Source: Rhodanobacter sp. C06 (GTDB lineage: Bacteria > Pseudomonadota > Gammaproteobacteria > Xanthomonadales > Rhodanobacteraceae). Taken from it: DNA of 64,000 bases. Positions 44,600 to 53,504 of the stretch are shown here, piece by piece (the stretch's first letter is position 1; each line of letters starts with the position of its first letter). The position numbers and the translations under genes were made by a program. Under the pieces are notes generated by a model, which saw only the letters and a program-made list of their open reading frames with translations, had not been told where the DNA came from and searched no databases. The stretch lies in contig NZ_MUNP01000034.1 in assembly GCF_002001105.1 (NCBI RefSeq), positions 62,001-126,000 on the forward strand, written 5' to 3'.

Positions 44600-47389
44600 G
44601 TGAACGAGGAGCGTCGATTACGTTACCTCCGCGCGAAACCGATCGCACTGGCGGCGCTGGATCTGGCCGAGGCGGAGCGTGAGCCCTATGTGGTCGCGTG
44701 TTGCCGCGGCGATGAGGACATGCGGGACGAAGTGCGCTGGATGCTGGAAGCCGCCGAGGCGACCGTGGGCTGCGCAAGCCTGCCGCGCCTGGCGGCGGCG
44801 ACGGATGTCGTCGGCAGCCTGATCAGCGCGGCGGGCAGCAGCGGATACCACATCCTGCGCCGGCTGGGCGAAGGCGGCGGCGGCGTGGTCTATCTGGCCG
44901 AGCGAACGCTGGGCGAGGGCACGCCGGACGAGTTGCGCCAGCGGGTGGCGATCAAGTTCCTCCACACCGGCGGCATCTCCGGATGCGAACCGCTGCGGCG
45001 CTTCACGGAAGAGCGGCGCATCCTCGCCACGCTCAACCATCCCAACATCGCGCACCTGATCGACGGCGGCACCACCAGCGACGGCCGCTCGTTCCTGGCG
45101 CTGGAGTACGTGCAGGGCGAACGCATCGACCGCTGGTGCGAACGCCACGAGTTGCCGCTGCGCGAGCGGATGGCGCTGTTCCTCAAGGTGTGTGCGGCGG
45201 TGCATTACGCACACCAGCACCTGGTGATCCACCGCGACCTCAAGCCGGGCAACATCCTGGTGACCGACGAGGGCGAGCCGAAGCTGCTGGACTTCGGCAT
45301 CGCCCGGCTGCTCGACCATGTCGGCGGCGTGGCGGCCACGCAGACGCAGACCGACATGCGCAGCCTGACCCTGGCCTACGCCAGCCCCGAGCAGTTGCAC
45401 GGCCGGCCGCTGGGCACCGGCGCCGACGTGTGGTCGCTGGGCGTGGTGCTGTACCAACTGGTCTGCGGGCTGCGTCCGTTCGGCGACCGCGACGAGGCTT
45501 CGCCAATGAGCCTGTCGCAGGCCATCGACACCGGCAAGCTGCTGCCGCCGAGCAAGCGCTTGCGCAAGTCCGGCGCGCCATCGTTGTGGCGCGAGGTGCC
45601 GGCGGACATCGACGCGATCGTGATGAAGGCGCTGCGCCGCGATCCCTGCGAGCGCTACGTCGGCGTGGATGCGCTGGCCGCCGACCTGCAGCGCTACCTC
45701 GGCGCACGGCCGGTGCGTGCCAGGCAAGGCGCGGCCTGGTATCACCTGCGGCTGTTCGTGCGCCGGCATGCCGTGGGCGCCAGCGCGGCGGCGCTGGTGC
45801 TGGCGCTGCTGGTGTCCTTCGCGGTGCAGCGGATGCAGCAGATGCGGCGACTGGAGCTGGAGCGCGACAAGACCGCGGCGATCGCCGGCTTCCTGCAGAA
45901 CCTGTTCGAGAACGCCGATCCCACCCACGCGCACGGCAGCCAGGTCACGGTGCGCGAGGTACTGGACCGCGGCGCGGCCACGCTGATGTCGCAACGGGAC
46001 ATCCCGGCGCCGGTGCGGGTCAGCCTGCTGCTGTCGATGGGGCGTTCGTACAACCAGCTCGGCCTGGGCGGCCAGGCGATTCCGCCGTTGCAGGAGGCAC
46101 GCAAGCTGCAGGCATCCTACGACGCCGGCGCGCTGGAGCGCGGGCAGGTGCTGGCGGCGCTGGGGCGTGCCTATTCCACGGTGATCAACTTGTCCGCGGC
46201 GATCCCGCTGGACCAGGAGGCGATGAAGTTGCTGGCGCAGGCGCCCGGCGACCATGCCGATGAAATCCTGCGGGTGCGCATCAACCTGCTCTACAACGAA
46301 CTGGGCGGCTCGAACGAGAAGGCCGAATCGATCGTCAGCGAGACGCGCCAGGTACTTGCCCAGCTCGATGCGCGCAGGCAGCCGGACCGCGAACTGCATC
46401 TGCAGGCCGAGGCCGTGCTGGCGATGGCGCAGGGGGCGATGGACGACGACGCAGGCGCGATCGCCAGCGCGCGGCAGGCGTTGCATGAAGCGCAGCGACT
46501 GTATGTGCAGGACGACCCCGCGCTGGTCTACTACCGCTTCGTGCTGGCGCTGGTGTCGATGCGGCGGGACCCCGCCGGTTCGGTGCAGCTGTTCCGGCGC
46601 GCCATCGCCGACTACGACCGGCAAGTGGGCGCGGTCGGCCCCGGCATGTCCGGGCTGCTGACCTATTTCGGCGTGGCGCTGCACCAACTCGGCAGCCTGC
46701 CGGATGCACGCGACGCGCTGGAACGCTCTGCGAAGCTGGTGCAGTCCTTCGCGCACGAGTCGCCTGATTTCCAGCTCTACACGCTGACCGGGCTGGCCAG
46801 GGTGTACATGGACATGGGACGCAGCGCCGACGCCGCGGCACTGCTGCAACCGCAGCTGGCGCAACTGGAGCGGCGCGCACACGACGGTTCGCCGTGGGCG
46901 CAGGAAAATCGCGCGAATGCCTTGGTCGTGCTGGGCGAGGCGGCGCTGGCGCAGGGCGATGCGGCCTCGGCCACGCGCAACTTCAGCGCGGCGCTGGCGC
47001 AGATGGGCACGTCGGGGCCGCGGGAACTGCCCGATGCCTGGGGCCGCACGCTGGCCGGCCTGGGCGAGGCGGCCCTGCTCGACGGGCATCGCGGGCAGGC
47101 GGCGCAGTGGCTGGCGCAGCTGACGGACTTCAACCGCGCGAGCAAGGCCGCACCCGCGTCCCGCGGCGTGGCCGATGCGGCGCGGCTGGATGCCAGGCTG
47201 CGCCAGGCGCGCAGTGGCACGGGCCGGGCGGCCACGGTGGCCGGGCAGGCGTCCGCTGCGTCGTCGCGGGAATCGTGTAGTGGCCCGGCTCCGGCCGCTG
47301 CGGCAGTCGATTCGTCATCGACGCCGTGTCACGATGCGCCGCTGATGGTCGCCGAGCAGGCGATCGCAGGAACAGGAGCGAAGCATTGA
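44600..47389 (+). CDS. Membrane Ser/Thr protein kinase with TPR sensor region
   Basis: Hanks-type kinase of 929 residues. After an N-terminal acidic segment, the kinase domain runs from 84 to about 370: glycine loop LGEGGGGVVYLAE, K119 (VAIKFL), HRDLKPGN with D213, DFG at 231-233 and YASPEQL. One transmembrane helix is at 393-409. The C-terminal half holds degenerate TPR repeats, so it faces the periplasm and may sense a ligand there. The start is GTG at 44600 behind AGGGGG. It overlaps the ECF sigma gene by four bases, a pairing like PknS-EcfK of Xanthomonas, where the kinase activates the sigma factor. Confidence 0.92.
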   Translation: MNEERRLRYLRAKPIALAALDLAEAEREPYVVACCRGDEDMRDEVRWMLEAAEATVGCASLPRLAAATDVVGSLISAAGSSGYHILRRLGEGGGGVVYLAERTLGEGTPDELRQRVAIKFLHTGGISGCEPLRRFTEERRILATLNHPNIAHLIDGGTTSDGRSFLALEYVQGERIDRWCERHELPLRERMALFLKVCAAVHYAHQHLVIHRDLKPGNILVTDEGEPKLLDFGIARLLDHVGGVAATQTQTDMRSLTLAYASPEQLHGRPLGTGADVWSLGVVLYQLVCGLRPFGDRDEASPMSLSQAIDTGKLLPPSKRLRKSGAPSLWREVPADIDAIVMKALRRDPCERYVGVDALAADLQRYLGARPVRARQGAAWYHLRLFVRRHAVGASAAALVLALLVSFAVQRMQQMRRLELERDKTAAIAGFLQNLFENADPTHAHGSQVTVREVLDRGAATLMSQRDIPAPVRVSLLLSMGRSYNQLGLGGQAIPPLQEARKLQASYDAGALERGQVLAALGRAYSTVINLSAAIPLDQEAMKLLAQAPGDHADEILRVRINLLYNELGGSNEKAESIVSETRQVLAQLDARRQPDRELHLQAEAVLAMAQGAMDDDAGAIASARQALHEAQRLYVQDDPALVYYRFVLALVSMRRDPAGSVQLFRRAIADYDRQVGAVGPGMSGLLTYFGVALHQLGSLPDARDALERSAKLVQSFAHESPDFQLYTLTGLARVYMDMGRSADAAALLQPQLAQLERRAHDGSPWAQENRANALVVLGEAALAQGDAASATRNFSAALAQMGTSGPRELPDAWGRTLAGLGEAALLDGHRGQAAQWLAQLTDFNRASKAAPASRGVADAARLDARLRQARSGTGRAATVAGQASAASSRESCSGPAPAAAAVDSSSTPCHDAPLMVAEQAIAGTGAKH

Positions 47390-47946
47390 ACGACACGGTC
47401 GAGGTGACCCGGCTGTTGCGCGACGCCCAGGCTGGCGACCCGGTGGCCTTGAACGAGGCCTTGCGCCAGATGTACGACGCGCTGCACGGCATCGCCCGCG
47501 CCCAGCTCGGCAACGAGCAGATGGAGCGCACGCTGAGCGCCACCGCGCTGGTCAACGAGGCCTACCTCAAGGTCTTCGGCGGCACGCAGGCGCCGGATTG
47601 GGCGAACCGCCGGCACCTGCTGGGCGTGGCGGCGCGCGCGATGCGCGAGGTGTTGGTGGATTCGGCGCGCCGCCGCAACGCCGCCAAGCGGCCGCGCGAA
47701 GCCGACCGCCTGCAGATCACCGAAATCTCGATGGAGCTGTCCGACGGCGTCGACTACAGCGCCTTGGTCGAATGCCTGGACATGCTGGCCACGCTGGACC
47801 GCCGCCAGGCGGACATCGTGGCGATGCGCTTTTTCATGGGCATGAGCGCGGAGCAGATCGCGATGGCGCTGGAGATCTCCACCAGCACCGTGCAGCGCGA
47901 ATGGCGGCTGGCGCGGGCCTGGTTGCAGCGCGAGCTGGCCGGTTGA
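47386..47946 (+). CDS. ECF sigma factor, kinase-linked type (Sig-70_X6-like)
   Basis: Sigma factor of 186 residues. Region 2 is LSATALVNEAYLKVFGG through MREVLVDSARRRNAAKRPRE, and region 4 is LDMLATLDRRQADIVAMRFFMGMSAEQIAMALEISTSTVQREW. No anti-sigma gene is adjacent; a Ser/Thr kinase is directly upstream with overlapping stop and start (TTGA). ECF factors of this group in Vibrio and Xanthomonas need phosphorylation by the partner kinase to bind RNA polymerase. The start is TTG at 47386 with AGGAG at 47374-47378; there is no in-frame ATG nearby. Target genes are unknown. Confidence 0.9.
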   Translation: MNDTVEVTRLLRDAQAGDPVALNEALRQMYDALHGIARAQLGNEQMERTLSATALVNEAYLKVFGGTQAPDWANRRHLLGVAARAMREVLVDSARRRNAAKRPREADRLQITEISMELSDGVDYSALVECLDMLATLDRRQADIVAMRFFMGMSAEQIAMALEISTSTVQREWRLARAWLQRELAG

Positions 47947-49995
47947 TCACGCGGCAGCAGGACGCGCGCGTCGCAGCACGTGGGCCAGGGTGTCGATGTT
48001 GTCGGTCAGGCGGTCGCTGAGTCGGACCAGCGATTCGGCCTCGGCGCGCCCTTCGGCTTGCAGCGTGGCCTGGAGTGCCTGCTGCAGGGCGCGCAGCGCG
48101 GGCAGGGTGTCGGGAGTGCGCTGCTCGCGCAGGGCGGTGGCGACGACTTGCACGGCATCCGCGCAAGTGGCGACGAAGGCGTTCACGGCGGCGGGCCGCG
48201 CGGGCGACGCATCGCCCAGCGCCTCCAGCGCCATCGCGGTGCGTGCGAGCCGGTTGCCGTTGGCAAACAGCGCGCGCGCCAGCTCCAGCAGCGACGGCGG
48301 CGTGCCCGGTTCCGCCCGCATGCGTTCCAGCGAAGCCAGCGCGTTGCTGCGCGCGGTGCGTGCCAGGCTGCGCGTCTCGCGCTGCGCCTCGCGCTGTTCC
48401 GGCTGGGCCAGTGCGCGCAGATAGCCGGCGTAGGCGTCCAGCATCTCGGCCAATGCACCGTGCGCGCGGCCGCGCTCCCAGGTGGGCCAGGCGAGATAGG
48501 CCAGCATCGCCATGCCGCAGCCCAGCGCGGTGTTGATCACGCGGTCGGTGACCGCCACGCCGGAGTCGACGCCCTCGAATGCGAGCAGGATCACCACGGT
48601 GCCGGTGAGCGCGGCTACCGCGATGCCGTAGTGCGCGTTGGCCAGCCAGCGAAATGCCATGCACAGCAGCGCCATCAGCGCGAGGTGCGCCCACGGCGAG
48701 TCCGGCGTGAGGTGCAGCAGGGCGGTGGTCAACACCAGGCCCAGCACCGTGCCCACCACGCGCAGCAGGCCGAAGTTGAAGGTGGCCGAGAAGTCCGCGC
48801 GCAACACGATGGCCGCAGTCATCGGCAGCCAGTAGCCGTGCGGCAGCTTGAACAGCCGCGAAACCAGCAGCGCCACGCTGAGGCACACCGCCATGCGCAC
48901 GGCATGGCGGAACGCCACCGAGCGCGGCGTGAGGTTCGCGCGCAGCATCGCGCGCACCGAGCTGCTCTGCAGCGTGCGCGGCAGTTGCGTCTCCGCCGCC
49001 GCCGCCCGCAGTTCGCCGCGGCTTCCCGCCCAGTTCGCGTTGCGCACCGCGGCGGCGAGCTGGCCGTCCAGCGTACGCAGATGGGCGGCCAGGGCGTCGG
49101 GCACGGCGCGGGTGTCGTTGCGCAAGGCCGCCAGTGCGCGTTCCGCGCGTTGCGGCGGCTCGGCGTTTTCCAGCGCGCGGGCGGCGGCATCCAGCACGCG
49201 TGCGGCGCGCAGGCGATGGCGGGCATGCACCGCCGGGGCGGCATGCAGCTCGGACATCGCCACCAGTTCCAGCCGGATGCGCTCGGCCAGTTCCAGCAGC
49301 ACGGCGAACGCTTCCATCGCACGGCCGTGTGCACGGTAGCGGCCGAGCAAGGTGTGCTGCAGCGCGGTCATCGCGTCGGTGAGCGCGGGGTTCGCATCGG
49401 TGTCCTGGCCGGGCTGCCGCGCCAGCGCGGCGAGTCCCGCGTATACCTCGGCCAGCGCGTGGCGCTCCGGGCGGTAGCGTTGCAGCGGCCAGGCGGCCAC
49501 CGCGAGCAGGGCGAGCAGCAGGCCGCCGCAGGCGATCAGGGCGGACGCAAGCAGGGCGTTCGTGGACGAGATCGGCGTGGCGGCGGCGATCACCAGCAGG
49601 ATCATGCTGGTCATGCCCACGCGCGCGGCATCGGCGCCGAACACCACCAGCATGCCGCCGCAGAAACCGAACGCGGCGGTGGCCAGCAGCATCGGCAACA
49701 ACTGGCCGCCGATGGTGAAGCCGAGCAGCGCGGCGAGCCCGGCCACCAGCGCCGCCAGCAGCAGCCGGCGCATGCGCTGGCGGTAGGGGCCGGGCTGGTC
49801 GGAGAACATCGTGTCCAGCGCGCCGGCGCCCACGCCCAGGCCGACTTCGGGGTAGCCCGTGGCCAGGCCCACGCCCAGCGGCAGCACCACCGCGAGGGTA
49901 TTGCGCAGCACCACCCACAACGGCACGTCCGGCCGCTTGACGTGGATCAGGCTCTCGACGAGCTGGGTGCGCAGGGAGTAGCCGCTGGCGGGCAT
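47947..49995 (-). CDS. FUSC-family membrane exporter (YccS/YhfK-like)
   Basis: Inner membrane protein of 682 residues with two blocks of five to six transmembrane helices (about 25-180 and 380-510) and long cytoplasmic helical parts. LWVVLRNTLAVVLPLGVGLATGYP and FKLPHGYWLPMTAAIVLRADF are family signatures; the latter is the FUSC motif. Relatives export aromatic acids or fusaric acid. I chose the ATG at 49995 (MPASGYSLRTQLVESL); an upstream one at 50061 adds 22 unlikely residues. It is convergent with the sigma factor gene. Confidence 0.88.
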   Translation of the reverse strand: MPASGYSLRTQLVESLIHVKRPDVPLWVVLRNTLAVVLPLGVGLATGYPEVGLGVGAGALDTMFSDQPGPYRQRMRRLLLAALVAGLAALLGFTIGGQLLPMLLATAAFGFCGGMLVVFGADAARVGMTSMILLVIAAATPISSTNALLASALIACGGLLLALLAVAAWPLQRYRPERHALAEVYAGLAALARQPGQDTDANPALTDAMTALQHTLLGRYRAHGRAMEAFAVLLELAERIRLELVAMSELHAAPAVHARHRLRAARVLDAAARALENAEPPQRAERALAALRNDTRAVPDALAAHLRTLDGQLAAAVRNANWAGSRGELRAAAAETQLPRTLQSSSVRAMLRANLTPRSVAFRHAVRMAVCLSVALLVSRLFKLPHGYWLPMTAAIVLRADFSATFNFGLLRVVGTVLGLVLTTALLHLTPDSPWAHLALMALLCMAFRWLANAHYGIAVAALTGTVVILLAFEGVDSGVAVTDRVINTALGCGMAMLAYLAWPTWERGRAHGALAEMLDAYAGYLRALAQPEQREAQRETRSLARTARSNALASLERMRAEPGTPPSLLELARALFANGNRLARTAMALEALGDASPARPAAVNAFVATCADAVQVVATALREQRTPDTLPALRALQQALQATLQAEGRAEAESLVRLSDRLTDNIDTLAHVLRRARPAAA

Positions 49996-50100
49996 GGAAT
50001 GCGGAAGCTGCAGGGGATGGCGCGATTCTGCCCTACGCGGGCCGGACTGTCGCGATGGCACGCCGCCTCGTTACCATCCGGCGCACCTTCCGATCACGTG

Positions 50101-50643
50101 ATGACCATGTCGCTCAAGAACCACTTCGAACTGATGGCCGGATACAACCGGTGGATGAACGACAAGGTCTACGCCGCCGCGTCAGGATTGGACGCCGCGG
50201 CCCTGCACGAGGACAAGGGCGCGTTCTTCGGTTCGGTGTTCGGCACGCTCAACCACCTGCTGGTGGCCGACACCATCTGGCTGAAGCGGTTTGCCGATCA
50301 TCCGGCGGCATTCCGTTCGCTAGCCTCCGTGCGCGGCTTGCCGCACCCCTACACGCTTGCCGAGATCCTGCACCCCGGATTCGACCAGTTGCGCGAGGCC
50401 CGCCGGGACATGGACGAAACGATCGTCGGGTTCTGCGCGGAAGCGTCCGACGACGCGTACGACCACGCGCTGACTTACCGCAATCGCTCGGGCCAGGTGT
50501 TCGTCAGGAAGTTCGGGCATCTGGCGCAGCATTTCTTCAACCACCAGACGCATCACCGCGGGCAGGTCACCACCTTGCTCAGCCAGGCTGGCATCGACGT
50601 GGGCGTGACGGACTTGTCCGCGATGCTGCCCGAGCTGGATTGA
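50101..50643 (+). CDS. dinB: DinB-family protein
   Basis: Protein of 180 residues of the DinB metal-binding four-helix type (unrelated to the DNA polymerase of the same symbol). Histidines of the site are in FGTLNHLLVADTIWLKRF and FFNHQTHHRGQVTTLLSQAG, the best conserved family motif. It is close to the E. coli/Bacillus-like subgroup of unknown function. It starts ATGACCATG at 50101. Divergent from FUSC and convergent with efpL. Confidence 0.87.
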   Translation: MTMSLKNHFELMAGYNRWMNDKVYAAASGLDAAALHEDKGAFFGSVFGTLNHLLVADTIWLKRFADHPAAFRSLASVRGLPHPYTLAEILHPGFDQLREARRDMDETIVGFCAEASDDAYDHALTYRNRSGQVFVRKFGHLAQHFFNHQTHHRGQVTTLLSQAGIDVGVTDLSAMLPELD

Positions 50644-50687
50644 TCGCGGAACGGCGCCGGTTTGCCCGGCGCCGTCGTCGTGGTGCA

Positions 50688-51251
50688 TCAGGCGCGACCG
50701 GCGAATTCCCCGGTGAGCGTGTTCACCCACACCTTCTCGTCGTTGGTGATGTACTCGGGCACCTGGATCTCCACGCCGGTGTTGAGCTTGGCGGGCTTGG
50801 TGCGCTTGGTGGCGCTGGCGCCCTTGAGCTCCGGCGCGGTGTCGACCACGGTGAGCACCACGCTGGTGGGCACCTGCAGGCCGACCGGCGCGTCGTCGAT
50901 CAGCTGCACGTAGAAGCCTTCCACGTCCTCGACCACGTAACCGGCGTTGTCGCCCACCAGTTCGGGGCCGAGCAGGTATTGGGTGTAGTCCTCGGCGTCC
51001 ATGAACACGAAGACGTCGCCGTCCTTGTAGGAGTAGTTCGCGGCGCGGCGCACCAGGTCCATCTCCTTCAGGTCGTCGTCGGCGCGCAGGCTGAGGTCGT
51101 ACTTGCGGCCGCCCGGGATGGAATACAGGGTGAAGCGGAACGTGACGTTGCCGCCGCGCGCGGTCGGCGAGCTGCGCTCGATGTCGCGCACCTGGTAGAC
51201 GGTGCCTTCGTGCTCGACCACGTTGCCTTTCTTGACGTCGGAAGCTTTCAT
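50688..51251 (-). CDS. efpL: Elongation factor P-like protein EfpL (YeiP)
   Basis: EF-P paralogue of 187 residues. The tip of domain I reads [17 protein letters not shown], with Arg in place of the modifiable Lys, as in the YeiP/EfpL subgroup. [20 protein letters not shown] and [26 protein letters not shown] are subgroup hallmarks. EfpL needs no EpmAB modification and rescues ribosomes at overlapping but distinct stalling motifs. Together with efp at 2873, this cell has two such factors. Confidence 0.94.
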   Translation of the reverse strand: MKASDVKKGNVVEHEGTVYQVRDIERSSPTARGGNVTFRFTLYSIPGGRKYDLSLRADDDLKEMDLVRRAANYSYKDGDVFVFMDAEDYTQYLLGPELVGDNAGYVVEDVEGFYVQLIDDAPVGLQVPTSVVLTVVDTAPELKGASATKRTKPAKLNTGVEIQVPEYITNDEKVWVNTLTGEFAGRA

Positions 51252-51255
51252 AAGT

Positions 51256-51379
51256 CAGGAGTGAGTAAGGTCAGAAGTGAGTTAAGTGGAGTGAGGAGTG
51301 AGAGGAGAGCTAAGGGCGCGCGGCGGAGTGGGTGGGGCGAGCTTTCTCTCACTCCTTACCCCTCTCCACTCACTCCTCG
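51256..51379. repeat. GAGTGAG-type imperfect inverted repeat
   Basis: The whole space between efpL and the SDR gene is built of GGAGTGAG variants: AGTCAGGAGTGAGTAAGG and AGTGGAGTGAGGAGTGAGAG on one side, and their inverted forms CTCACTCCTTACCCCTCTCC and ACTCACTCCTC on the other. It starts directly at the stop codon of the SDR gene, as its relative does after sufE. Confidence 0.7.
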
Positions 51380-52147
51380 CTATTTCGGCTGCAGCCGCAC
51401 CGCGCCGTCCAACCGGATCGTCTCGCCATTGATGTAGCGGTTGGTGAGAATGAAAGCCACGGTAGCGGCGAATTCCTCGGGTTTGCCGAGGCGCGATGGG
51501 AAGGGGATCGAGGCGGACAGCGATTGCTGAACCGCTTCGGGCATGCCGTCCACCATCGGCGTCCAGAAGATGCCCGGCGCGATGGTCGCCACGCGGATGC
51601 CGAAGCGCGAAAGCTCGCGCGCCATCGGCAGGGTCATGCCGACCACGCCACCCTTGGACGCCGAATAGGCGGCCTGGCCGATCTGGCCTTCGTAGGCGGC
51701 CACCGAGGCAGTGTTGATGATCACGCCGCGCTCGCCGTCCTCGCCCGCCTCGTTGCCCTGCATCAGCGCCGCGCCGGCCTTGGCCACGTTGAAGCTGCCG
51801 ACCAGGTTCACCATCACGGTGCTGGCGAAGGTGGCCAGCGGCATCGGGCCTTCCTTGCCCAGCACGCGGCCGGCGCCGAGGATGCCGGCGCAGTTCATCA
51901 CCACGTTGAGCCCGCCCATCGCGTCGCGTGCGGCGGCCACGTTGGCGGTCACGCCGTCCTCGCTGGTGACGTCGGTCTTGTAGAAACGCGCGGCTTTGCC
52001 CAGCGCCTGGGCGGCGGCCTGGCCCTTTTCCTCGTTGACGTCGAACAGCGCCACCTGGCCGCCGTTCGCGACCAGATGCTGCGCCACCGCGTGGCCGAGA
52101 CCGGAGGCGCCGCCGGTGATGATCGCCTTGACCTGATTGAGCTGCAT
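51380..52147 (-). CDS. Short-chain dehydrogenase (3-hydroxyacyl-CoA dehydrogenase type 2-like)
   Basis: NAD(P)-dependent SDR of 255 residues. The nucleotide loop is IITGGASGLGHAVAQHL, the catalytic triad is Ser of INTASVAAYEGQ with the YSASKGG Tyr and Lys, and NCAG is at residues 86-89. The sequence resembles HSD10-type 3-hydroxyacyl-CoA dehydrogenases (APGIFWTPMVDGMPEAV, PSRLGKPEEFA), which act in isoleucine and fatty acid breakdown. The start is ATG at 52147. It stands alone between efpL and the RcnB-like gene. Confidence 0.9.
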   Translation of the reverse strand: MQLNQVKAIITGGASGLGHAVAQHLVANGGQVALFDVNEEKGQAAAQALGKAARFYKTDVTSEDGVTANVAAARDAMGGLNVVMNCAGILGAGRVLGKEGPMPLATFASTVMVNLVGSFNVAKAGAALMQGNEAGEDGERGVIINTASVAAYEGQIGQAAYSASKGGVVGMTLPMARELSRFGIRVATIAPGIFWTPMVDGMPEAVQQSLSASIPFPSRLGKPEEFAATVAFILTNRYINGETIRLDGAVRLQPK

Positions 52148-52354
52148 GGGTGTTCCCGAAACGGATGCCGAAAGCGGCCAATGGTAGCCGAGCGGCGGCG
52201 GTTGCTGCAGGCTGAACGTGAATCCCGCCGGACCCGGGTGGTTCATGCCGGGTTGGGGCGTCGGGGACGAGGTTTGTGCCGGGTCGCACGGGGGAGCCGG
52301 GCGACCGCCGGTACGATGCGGGCGGGTTCCATGATCCATCGAGTGGAGATCAAC

Positions 52355-52795
52355 ATGAAGAAGCTGCAGAGTCTGTCTGTCGTGTGTGGCGTGATGCTGA
52401 TGCTGGCCGGCGGCACTGCGCTGGCGCAGGACTACGACCACGGGCACGACCGGGGGCATGATCGTCAACACCAGGACGATGGTGATCGCGGCCGCGGCCA
52501 CGACGACCATGGTCATGGCTACGACGACCGCGACCACGACCACGACCACGATCGCGGCCACGCCTACGGCCACTACAGGAACTGGCATGACCGCGGTGAG
52601 CACGAGGGCTGGTACCGGCGCGGCGGCTACCTGCCGGTGGAATACCGCAGCACCCGCTACGTGGTATACGACTGGCGCGCCGACCATCTGCGCGAGCCGC
52701 CGCGCGGCTACCGCTGGGTACGCAGCGACAACGGCGACTTCCTGCTGGTGGCGATCACCACCGGTGTGATCGTCGACCTGCTACTCAACCACTAA
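52355..52795 (+). CDS. RcnB-like periplasmic protein with His/Asp-rich segment
   Basis: Exported protein of 146 residues. A signal peptide (LSVVCGVMLMLAGGTALA) precedes a segment of about 55 residues made mostly of His, Asp, Gly and Arg (DHGHDRGHDR type), likely metal binding. The C-terminal domain fits the RcnB family (GYLPVEYRSTRYVVYDW, LREPPRGYRWVRSDNGDFLLVAI), whose E. coli member affects nickel and cobalt efflux. GTGGAGAT precedes the ATG at 52355. An ATG at 52331 is also in frame but gives a less typical signal peptide. Confidence 0.87.
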   Translation: MKKLQSLSVVCGVMLMLAGGTALAQDYDHGHDRGHDRQHQDDGDRGRGHDDHGHGYDDRDHDHDHDRGHAYGHYRNWHDRGEHEGWYRRGGYLPVEYRSTRYVVYDWRADHLREPPRGYRWVRSDNGDFLLVAITTGVIVDLLLNH

Positions 52796-52918
52796 GGCAA
52801 GTGATCCGCCCGGACGGCGCGCCCGCGGTGCGGACGCGCCGTTTTCATGGCGCACCTCCATGTGCGCCACCCTGGCGGGCGCCCTGCGGGCGTGCAAAAC
52901 GGCGGTGCTGCCGTTTTG

Positions 52919-53491
52919 TCATGGGACTCGGCCCAGCAGGGCAGACAGCGCCGGAGTTGCGGCAAGCGTCGCGAACGGCGTCACCGCCGGTGGCGGGAGC
53001 GCCGCCCGTTGCAGCTCCAACTGCCACACGCCCACGTCCCACCAGCACCCGAGCTTCCAGCCGCATTGCCGCCACACGCCGGCGGGCGTGAAGCCCAGCG
53101 ATTCGTGGAAGGCCACGCTGGTGGTGCCGGGCAGGGTGATCACGCCCACCGCCTGGGTGAGACCTTGCAAGCGCATCGTGTCGAGCAGGGCGCCGTAGAG
53201 CCGGCGCGCGATGCCGCGGCGCTGTGCGTCGGGATGCACGTAGATCGAGGTTTCGGCGATCCAGTCGTAGGCGGCGCGCTCGCGGAAGCGGCCGGCATAG
53301 GCGTAGGCCAGCACGTCGCCGGCTTCCTCCCACACCAGCCACGGGTAGTGCGGCAGGCGGGCGAGCATGCGTTCGCGCATGGCGGCTACGCCGGGCAGCA
53401 CGTTCTCGAAGGTGGCGGCGCCGCCTTCGACGTGTGGCGCGTAGATCGCGTGGATGGCTTCGGCATCCTGCGCCTGGGCGATGCGGATCAT
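52919..53491 (-). CDS. GNAT acetyltransferase, phosphinothricin/methionine-sulfone type
   Basis: Acetyltransferase of 190 residues. The acetyl-CoA loop is VHPDAQRRGIARRLYGAL, and the family marks of the PAT/MnaT group are IYAPHVEGGAATFE near the start and GFTPAGVWRQCGWKLGCWWDVGVWQLEL near the end. Enzymes of this group acetylate glutamine-synthetase-inhibitor analogues such as phosphinothricin or methionine sulfone. It heads a minus-strand run but its neighbours upstream start separately. Confidence 0.88.
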   Translation of the reverse strand: MIRIAQAQDAEAIHAIYAPHVEGGAATFENVLPGVAAMRERMLARLPHYPWLVWEEAGDVLAYAYAGRFRERAAYDWIAETSIYVHPDAQRRGIARRLYGALLDTMRLQGLTQAVGVITLPGTTSVAFHESLGFTPAGVWRQCGWKLGCWWDVGVWQLELQRAALPPPAVTPFATLAATPALSALLGRVP

Positions 53492-53504
53492 CGGATGGCG
53501 GCCT

